Of a stretch of DNA of 64,000 bases, positions 56,733 through 64,000 are shown in pieces. The notes beneath the pieces were generated by a model. The model saw only the letters and a list, made by a program, of their open reading frames with translations. It was not told the origin of the DNA and made no database searches. Numbering within the stretch: the stretch's first letter is position 1; each line of letters starts with the position of its first letter. The position numbers were made by a program, and so were the translations under genes. The stretch is from Temnopleurus reevesii. Taxonomy: Eukaryota > Echinodermata > Echinoidea > Temnopleuroida > Temnopleuridae. The stretch covers positions 1-64,000 of the forward strand of contig BQKZ01001673.1 in assembly GCA_036244855.1 (NCBI GenBank). The letters run 5' to 3'.

Positions 56733-56863
56733 CAGTCATGACCAGTCAGGACCATTCGCGGAAATCCACCAATTGAGGAATTAGAGGATTTCCATGCATT
56801 TCCGCACGAGTTCGTTCATGAATTATTGGTGGATTTCCACGAATGGTCCTGACTGATGACCGA
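56733..56863. mobile_element. M15 palindromic MITE
   Basis: AGTCATGACCAGTCAGGACC and ATTCGCGGAAATCCACCAAT pair with ATTGGTGGATTTCCACGAAT and GGTCCTGACTGATGACC. Single copy in the window. Confidence 0.8.
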
Positions 56864-57129
56864 CCTGTTTTGCAAGGAACCTGTACTCTTTCTTGGCTAA
56901 ATAATGTTCGATATCATAGAGATTGGTTTGGATTCAGTGTAAAGAACTCATAAGGAGGGCTTTTGAAGAGACGTTTAACCACATATTGCTCGACAATTCA
57001 ACAAGATGGGAAGGAGAGTTAAGATAGAGATGGCCGATAGGGGTAGAAGGAAGACCACCGAAAGTACATTTGATGAATAGTTATATCGTCGTTTGTAAAT
57101 TACCGAAAAGATCATTACAAAAGGTTTCC

Positions 57130-57205
57130 TTAACCCATTGACTACTGGAACCGGATAATCCTCGCACAAAGATAGGGACATTACGAAATTCATAGGTCAA
57201 AGGTT
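57130..57205. mobile_element. M18 short MITE, copy 4
   Basis: TTAACCCATTGACTACTGGA and ACCGG at the left. The right end TTCATAGGTCAAAGGTTTA is decayed. Confidence 0.65.
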
Positions 57206-58258
57206 TAGAGTGGTGTGGCATTCTTTCATTAGTTCATGCTTAGCAACCAATGAGCTTTAGGGTCCCTAATCGTATTGACAAATTATGCATCATTTTTAAA
57301 GAAATGCATGTATGATTCCCTTAAAGTATATTTTCTGGAAGTCTTTTCATCTCCATTTTTTTCTAATGACATGCGCTTCATTTGCTGCAAAATACATTAT
57401 CGATTTCTTTTTACATGTTTTATGTGACTTCATGACCTACACGTGCTATGAAATGAATCTATAAAGGCAAGGTGTTTTCTTTTTAGTCTGAGACTTTCCA
57501 TGACGCAAGCTTGAACAAAAAAATACCCACAATCATTCCGACGCTATGTCTTTCCATTTAGCTAACCTCAAAAGAAATAATCGTCACCTTACCAATAATT
57601 AATGAAATCGAATCTATTACGGGGCACTCACCTTTCAAATTTTAATGCACCCATCACAAGACATGTGTAGGAATACACCTGCAGAGTATAGAATTGACAT
57701 GGCGGAGCCTTGAAAAACACGCCATTGTTCTCTATGTGTGGGGCTACACAAGAAAGGAAAAAGCAAGCGGCACTTTTACCGTAATGTGAATTTCAATTAA
57801 TTTTGAATTCCGAAGCGAAGAGAGAACGTACACTAAATTGACTCAGTTAACCGACGCTATATTCAATTATGGAGAGAAAGCGTGTGTGTTGTGAGTGGAG
57901 ACGAGGCTACTTTCAACCAAAGGAGACATTTTCGGGGTACATTTTTTCCCCATTTTATTCCTTTCCTTTTGCTTTTTTGCTAACTGAACAGGAAGTTTCG
58001 ATTTAATGTTGTTGAAAGCAGTATGACTTTATCAGTTGAATGTGCATACAATGTCCTTCACATTATCTCGTTGTATTGAATGAAACAAATGCGTACAAAT
58101 GCAGAGAGTACCAACCGTTCCGCAATGTACATGATTTTAAATGTTCATAACAATTCAAGGCTTTCACCACAAGTAAAATGGCTGGGATTGTGGTTATTGT
58201 TGTCAAGCTTTAAATCACTTTTGCTCAGTGCTACTTTATATCTTATTTGTTACCTCAT
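57206..58258. other. Non-coding stretch
   Basis: Nothing recognised. Confidence 0.45.
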
Positions 58259-58428
58259 TGTGTTTCACCAAGTCGTTCTTAAAGTTACGCACGACTTTAA
58301 GTTCGACTGGTATCAGTTCTTGCGCGAAATACGCGTAATAGTGTGAACCATTACGCACAAGAAGGGATACCAGTCGAACGTAAAGTCGTTCTTAAAGTCA
58401 TTCTTATCTTAGTGAAACACCATCCTGG
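58259..58428. mobile_element. M10 palindromic MITE, copy 3
   Basis: GTGTTTCACCAAGTCGTTCT to AGTGAAACACCATCCTGG. Inner GTTCGACTGGTATC and GATACCAGTCGAAC arms. The first bases of the left end are missing. Confidence 0.85.
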
Positions 58429-59015
58429 AACGGTTGGCACCTCTGCAACTCTGAAAGTGAAAAGGTGCCTTGCGAAGAAGAACCATGGAAGTAGATACGT
58501 GCTGATGCATGCGAGCTCTCATTTAGACACCAGAAAAGGTGTGATATAGGCTATCTCATAGTGAATGAATTCATGAGAAATCTCTGATAGAATGGTTTGG
58601 AATAGATGAAGAATTATTACGTGACCCACATAACGACATATGAATGTAATACACTGTTGTGGGATATAGATTCCTGCACAAATTGTCTGTCAATGGATGG
58701 ACTCATGGATACATTTCACTAAGTGTGACGTCACCGATATTTGATTTAGATCGCGTAAGATCCGTTTCCGAAATAGACGTAGAGTAAAATGTTATTTTAA
58801 ATTTTTGCTTGAAACAGAAAAAGCTTGTAATGATCAAAATTGCATAATCATTTGGAAAACGCCGGAAATTACAACAACATCATCCATGCGTTACATCAAA
58901 TCTTCTACCGCAATTTTGCATGTTATGTTTTGTTTTCATGGTGCCAGTTTTTTTAACCAATTAAATTTCATACTCAGTTTCATTTTCATTACAATCATCT
59001 TCGTCATAATTCTTT
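58429..59015. other. Non-coding stretch
   Basis: Nothing recognised. Confidence 0.45.
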
Positions 59016-59232
59016 TTCTTTTTTTCTCCGTCTTCTCTGTCATCTCCGCCTTCTCCTTCTTCTTTTTCTTCTTCTACTTCTTCTTTTTTCCTTCTTTTTC
59101 TCTTCTTCTTCTTTTTCTGTCTTCTTCTTCGTCTTCTTTCCTCCACCACCACCATCATCACCATGACGACGACCATCACCATCACCATCGTTATTACCAT
59201 CCTCATCTTTCTATTATTATTCATCATTATTT
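59016..59232. repeat. (TTC)n then (CAC/ATC)n tract
   Basis: Pyrimidine-rich TTC repeats to about 59140, then CACCACCATCATCACC-type units. The 175-codon frame is repeat-derived. Confidence 0.9.
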
Positions 59233-59623
59233 TCGTCTCCTTCTTCTCACTTTCGACAGATCTGGCCAAACTTTACTGGAATCAAAACTACCACTATTGT
59301 CTGCATATAAGTCAGGAGTGAAAAGAAAATGACAAAAGAATAGTGATGATTTCTTCCGGAACTAAATGCTTCCTACATTCCTATTGGTGTTACCACCACA
59401 TTTGTCTCCGACCTTGTCCCCCTTTTGCTGCTGTTCTTCAAGCAAACGTAATTTTCATTGATGCCTGAGAAGGTCAACCATGACCACTAATCATATTCAA
59501 TGTTCAGAAACGGAAGCGATGTCGTGTCTTGGTTCGGAATCTCACCTTTTTTTCTTCTTATTCTTTTTTCTTGGTAGGGAGGGGGTATATAAACGTTTCT
59601 GCGCGGAGATCCAGAATTTGGTT

Positions 59624-59785
59624 GTGTTTCATAAAGCTGTGCGTAGATCTACGCACGGCTGTTCGAACGACTGGTTATCCTTTCTCACACTCAGTAACAA
59701 CACCAGGCGATGGATTGCACCGAAGAAATGATCACCAGTCGTTCGCACAGTCGTGTGTAGATGTACGCACAGCTTTATGAAACAC
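59624..59785. mobile_element. M3 palindromic MITE, full copy
   Basis: GTGTTTCATAAAGCTGTGCG and TAGATCTACGCAC at the left mirror GTGTAGATGTACGCACAGCT and TTATGAAACAC at the right, with GAACGACTGGT and ACCAGTCGTTC inside. Confidence 0.9.
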
Positions 59786-59799
59786 GGCCCTTGTCAAGA

Positions 59800-59945
59800 A
59801 AGATTTTGATTTGATTTGATTTTATTCGTCATAATGCAAGAAAAATACATTGACAAGGATATCCCATGAAAGCCGAAGGCTTATTTCCAATGGGGTCCTT
59901 GATGGATTCCTTGATGAATTCCCCCTTTAAGTCACCATGCCTATA
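59800..59945 (-). mobile_element. LINE-type 3' end
   Basis: On the minus strand: CCATTGGAAATAAGCCTTCG, GCTTTCATGGGATATCCTTG, TCAATGTATTTTTCTTGCAT, TATGACGAATAAAATC, then an (AAATC)n tail. The GACGAATAAAA end is shared with the tail at 19669. No coding part remains. Confidence 0.7.
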
Positions 59946-60163
59946 AAGTGCTAAGTATGGACATGGAAGCCATATGTTTTATTCTTCAAGACGAGTCAAT
60001 AATTGACTATGACTGATTAACTCTCGTTTACATTTACGACGACATAACACTTTAACAGAAACCAGTTTAACATGAGTTAGTTTAATAGAGATGTGAACGG
60101 GGCGAGCGGTCATGAAAGTGGACTTCCAAACTGGTTTAGAAATTCAAAGATATGTCCGATTGT

Positions 60164-60815
60164 CGGTGAGTCCGGGGTACCAGGAGATTATGACAGGCGG
60201 TGAATTTGGTCCACCTTACTTTAAACAAAAGGACAGGTAAATAACAATACTTGTCACATAACAATCATAATCAATTGCAGACTACGCATTTCGGAGGGGA
60301 AGATATTCTAATAAAATAGATACTAAAATGTGTGTGACTTTATGACTTGTTTCGGGTTGTGGAAGGTTTAGCGGGTTTTATTTCTGCACTCACTGTACTT
60401 TTAATTGAAATGGCGTTTATGAACCGCCTAATCACCCACAAATCGAAACAAGAGCATGAGATCCCATATGTGACAATATATTGCATAATTAAAGCCTGCG
60501 TCACACATTTGCGTTTTTAGCCTGCCTCGGCCTAGCGTTATTGGAAATTAAAAACGCTTCCTTGCCGGACAGCATACGCAGATCAGACCGTGGACTGACG
60601 TTCGGCTTGCGCTCAACGAGCGTACGACGAGCGTCAGTCCACCGCATGACCTGCGTCTTTGCGCGTTAAGGGAGCGTTTTTAACTTCCAAAAACCTTGGG
60701 CCGACGCAAGCTAAAAACGCATAGGTGTAACGCAGGCTTTAAAGTAAGGTGGACGAAATCCACTGCAGGACACAATCCACTGCAGGACACAATCCGCTGG
60801 TACACCAATGACTCC
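60164..60815. mobile_element. M19 inverted-repeat element split by M8
   Basis: The left arm (about 60164-60225) and right arm (about 60738-60815) are complements. GTCCACCTTACTTTAAA is perfect over 17 bp (60209-60225 against 60738-60754), with a weaker match outward through GGTACCAG. M8 lies between the arms at the right border. Confidence 0.6.
60493..60738. mobile_element. M8 palindromic MITE, copy 5
   Basis: AGCCTGCGTCACACATTTGC at the left and TAGGTGTAACGCAGGCT at the right. The inner GTGGACTGACGTTCGGCTTG and GAGCGTCAGTCCAC form a hairpin. TTAA flanks both ends (60489-60492 and 60739-60742). Confidence 0.9.
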
Positions 60816-61045
60816 AACCGGTACCGAGCGGCTCTATAACGCAATGACTCGCGCTTGAATTCCCTGTTCAGTGGCCGTCAAATCGCCCTGATACAATTTG
60901 TCAAGGGGAATTTTCCGGTGCACCCGTCAAAAATAATGCGCCACCGAGTCAGGGGAAAGTAACCGTCTAGCATTAGGGATGTACAGAGGGGGGAAGGAAA
61001 GATCAGATGAAGGGTCGAATGTGTTAAATTATAAGACGAAAGAGG

Positions 61046-61086
61046 TAGTAGTAGTAGTAGTAGTAGTAGTAGTAATAGTAGTAGTG
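61046..61086. repeat. (GTA)n repeat
   Basis: About 13 GTA/TAG units, directly upstream of the SINE head. Confidence 0.95.
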
Positions 61087-61372
61087 TAGTGGTTCTGACT
61101 CTCGCCTTTCAGGCAGAATTCCGCGGTTCGAGTCCTACCCAGGGCGTTAATTTCCTTCAGCAAGAAATTCATCCACACTGTGCTGCACTCAACCTAGGTG
61201 AAAAATGGGTACCAGGCAGGAATTTATTCCTTGGAATGCTTGAGCGCCTAACTGGCTTCCTCGGAAGTTATAGCCAGTGTAATAATATGGTACCTAGTAT
61301 CAAGCGCAGTAGAGTATATGCATATAGTGATTGCGCTATATAAATGGACCTATTATTATTATTATTATTAGT
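61083..61372 (+). mobile_element. tRNA-derived SINE, near full length, type A tail
   Basis: A-box-like AGTGTAGTGGTTCTGACTCT, B box GGTTCGAGTCC, body TTTCCTTCAGCAAGAAATTC, TGCTGCACTCAACCTAGGTG and GGTACCAGGCAGGAATTTAT, tail AGTATCAAGCGCAGTAGAG and GATTGCGCTATATAAATGGA, then (ATT)n. Internal CAGGCAGAATTCCGC differs from the other copies. Confidence 0.9.
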
Positions 61373-61440
61373 AGTAGTAGTAGTAGTAGTAGCAGTGGTG
61401 GTGGTGGTGGTTGTGGTGGTGGTGGTTGTGGTAGTATTAA
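61366..61440. repeat. (GTA)n/(GTG)n repeat
   Basis: GTA units that grade into GGT/GTT units directly after the SINE (ATT)n tail. Confidence 0.9.
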
Positions 61441-61754
61441 TAGTAGCAATATAGAGTCTGAGGAACCGGGGGCTGAGGGGGCCTGCCCCACCCCATATTT
61501 TTGACAAGTGTGTGTGTGTGTATGTGTGCCCGCAATCTCGAAATCATTCCGCCCCTCCTGCAGTAGTAGTTGTTGTTGTCGTTGTTGTTGATATAATTAT
61601 TTTTGTTGAAGCAGGAGTAGTAGAAGAAAGAGGAAGAAGGAAAATGACATAAGTTAAGTTAAACGACCAAGAATAAGAAAATAAAGCAAGAAGGAGAAGA
61701 GGAGAAGGAATAGTACACGAAAAAGTAATACAAACCAACAAAACGATGATCATA

Positions 61755-61756
<2 letters not shown>

Positions 61757-61802
<46 letters not shown>

Positions 61803-61803
61803 G
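61757..61803. repeat. (GAT)n repeat
   Basis: About 15 GAT units. Confidence 0.95.
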
Positions 61804-61844
61804 AGAGGATGAGGAGGAATAAGAAATAGAAGAAGGAGAAGAAA

Positions 61845-61894
61845 ATGAAGAAGAAGAAGAAGAAGAAGAAGAAGAAGAAGAAGAAGAAGAAGAA
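61845..61894. repeat. (GAA)n repeat
   Basis: About 16 GAA/AGA units, in a wider purine-rich stretch from about 61618. Phe/Leu-rich minus-strand frames are artefacts. Confidence 0.95.
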
Positions 61895-62735
61895 TGGGGG
61901 AGGAGAAAAAGTGGACAGAAAAAACAATGGGATTGGGACGTTTATAAGAAAAAATACGAAGAAGAAACAACAGTGGTATATAGTTTAAAGGAGATGGGTG
62001 TTATAAGGACTAAAGGACATGGCCGAGAGGTTAATAAAAAGAATAGACAGAGGGGATAAGGAGATAAGAAAGACAGAAAGAGACAAAAGAAGATTTGAAA
62101 GAAGCCGGTTATCCTGGTATTGCGGCACGTGTGGACGTAAATTTGATATTCATATTTGATGATCTGTATCATTGAAGCCTCAATGACTATCACCCTCCGT
62201 GGGGGTATAGCACAGGCGCGAACGGTGTATAATTTTCACTATACTTATTACGAATCTTCATAATCAGATTTTGGTTGAGATGGAGACTTTAAAAAATTGA
62301 GTTTTTCGATTCAATGATGAGGGTAATCGTGCCTGTAAGTGGGTGATAATGGATCGATTGCTTCAAGCAAAATGCGGTCGAGATTGACGGGGTCAAAGGT
62401 CAAGTTGATTGATGCGTTTTTAAGGAGGGATGGAATTCACAATGAGGGATAAAGTCAGTGTCCGGTTATTGATATCCATGCCATGTATCATAATTGATAT
62501 ACTATGAAATTCAAATTATGGTTTGTCGTATGTGAATGTCAAGATCATTATGATGTTTTTTAAAGGAATAATAAGAAAGATATGGGACGTTTTAGATATT
62601 TAACATGCTAGATATGAGGGGTACTTTAAAGAAAGAGAAGGGAGTTGCGAGACAAAGAGAAACAATGGATTAACATTGAATAATTGTTGATTCAAAATTT
62701 GATGTAGGTCAAACAGTTAGGGTTGAAATGAAATG
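61895..62735. other. Non-coding stretch
   Basis: Nothing recognised. Confidence 0.45.
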
Positions 62736-62737
62736 AA

Positions 62738-62820
62738 TCGAGAAGAAGAGAAAGAGAGGGAGGGAGAGAGAGAGAGTGAAATTAAAATGAAGAAAGGAGA
62801 TAGACAGAAAGAGAGAAGCG
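62738..62820. repeat. (GA)n-rich tract
   Basis: AGAGAG and GGGAGA units, imperfect. Confidence 0.85.
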
Positions 62821-64000
62821 GAGATGAAATGGAATACTAGTATATCATCCGATATTCGGTCGGGAAAATTTCTCTCCCTTATATGCGCATACTGCGGCAG
62901 ATTCAATAAACAGTTTCATCAGTGTATATACATTTCAGTGTATAATTTGGACATCCCAGGATTCTCGATGATTATTATTTTTTCTGGCTGTCTGTTGGAA
63001 TCAAATTTTAATTGTCCCTGGGTCTCGCTAGCATGCATATTACATGTAATGCATTTACAAATGCCATTGACGAACTAATCCAATAATCATCACTCGTGTT
63101 AATATCTAAAGGTAACAGTTGTTAAGACGAAGGATAAAATTGAAATATTGGATGTATTCTGACAGGTTTAAAAAGAGAGGATTGGTAATTTGGGGGTCAT
63201 ATTTTATCATGTTTCTTTATGCATGAGACAGTCACCACAGGCAATTTCAGATCTGAGAAGAGATTACCACAATGTCATTTTATTATCATAATGGATTTGT
63301 TCTTCATATTTTTGTCATTTTTTTTAATACCGATCATTGAAATGCGATCTGCTTTAAGTAGTATGGGTGTAAACGTTCAAACCATACTGTATATCTAATT
63401 ATTTGTGTTTTTATATGTTGCAAAGATACTGCTTTCGTTTCTACGACTAAATTTGTGTGCATGCGTTCGCAATCGATTCAATAATTCAAAAGTCAAATAG
63501 AAATTAGTTTGAACTTGAATGCGATGCTCTCGATGGACGAACGAATTATCTTCCTACACAGAACGGCACGCGTGGGACCAGGCTGAATGAAATGAGATTC
63601 GATTTGTTATTTGAATAGTACATATTGATATATCAATCATCTGAGTCTAATAATTGTTAACGTTTAACGGAAGCTGCCAAGGCCAAACGTGTTTAGGGCT
63701 CTAGAACTGATGATTAGTTCCTAGCTTGTTATAATGAAACCTGTGGTAGAAGTGGGAATGGTGGCACGGTGGCCGGGTTGTGGGTGTGATACAGTCGTGG
63801 TGTGATGGTGGTAGTTTACCACTCACAGGTATCTGTCCGGTCAAAATGGCGTCAAAACGTTACTGATTGAATTTGAATGCATGGTCCAAAAGATATGCAT
63901 TAGATCAAAAAATATCCCTTCATTAATCTCTTTCTAGATTTCGATTAGCTTGAAGGCACAAGAATGATGTTAGCATTCTGAAAATACTAAATGTTCACGC
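62821..64000. other. Non-coding stretch to window end
   Basis: The 84-codon frame at 62824-63078 has no motif I know. Nothing else is recognised. Confidence 0.45.

Noticed and set aside
58805..59332. 175-codon open frame
   Set aside because: Most of it is TTC and CAC/ATC repeat, and the opposite strand is equally open.

Overview
This window looks like nuclear, non-coding DNA from a deuterostome invertebrate, most likely a sea urchin or other echinoderm. The main reason is the set of tRNA-derived SINEs with a long tRNA-unrelated body and (ATT)n tails, which resemble retroposons I recall from sea urchins. Very abundant palindromic MITE-like elements, LINE 3' tails reading GACGAATAAAA plus a microsatellite, and dense simple repeats agree with this. 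The species call is inference. There is one real assembly gap (38022-38152, flanked by (ATT)n and poly-C) and four isolated N bases.

I recognise no protein-coding gene with confidence. The open frames are explained by microsatellites, MITE arms, SINEs or chance. The best signs of a gene are all on the + strand. One is a promoter-like block with CCAAT and NRF-1-like sites at about 10480-10700, followed by a possible non-coding first exon ending at a strong donor at 11148/11149. The other is a possible 171-bp internal exon at 29861-30031, with good acceptor and donor sites but an in-frame stop. The window could therefore be the first exon and long introns of one gene, but this is not shown. Weaker promoter-like signals lie at 35640-35990 and 47150-47180.

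The dominant content is mobile-element debris. I group the palindromic elements into about 20 families, labelled M1-M20 here (the labels are mine), with about 45 copies. Several have 3-bp TTA/TAA target duplications, as expected for PIF/Harbinger-type MITEs (M1, M4, M6, M11). Others look TA- or TTAA-flanked (M5, M8, M12, M18). No transposase is visible, so all would depend on enzymes encoded elsewhere. Nine SINE pieces, two LINE-type 3' ends, six tandem or minisatellite arrays and about 18 microsatellites fill much of the rest.

Layout: 1-10 kb holds M1-M5, M8, M9 and M17, a GT-rich microsatellite cluster and a degenerate minisatellite at 6.1-6.4 kb. 10.5-11.15 kb is the promoter/exon candidate. 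11-18 kb holds M7, M8, M10, M11 and a SINE. 18.6-20.7 kb holds a 300-bp ATC array and a VNTR plus LINE-tail composite. 23.9-36 kb holds M4, M6, M8, M9, M12, M16, M18 and a tandem duplication that preserves an empty MITE site. 37-40.4 kb holds SINEs, the gap and a module/MITE array. 41-52.3 kb holds many MITEs and a second tandem duplication with M5 and M6. 53-64 kb holds more MITEs, a possibly artificial duplication around an N, and a microsatellite cluster around a SINE. The most informative biology is the nested and duplicated arrangements, which give a relative order of insertions.
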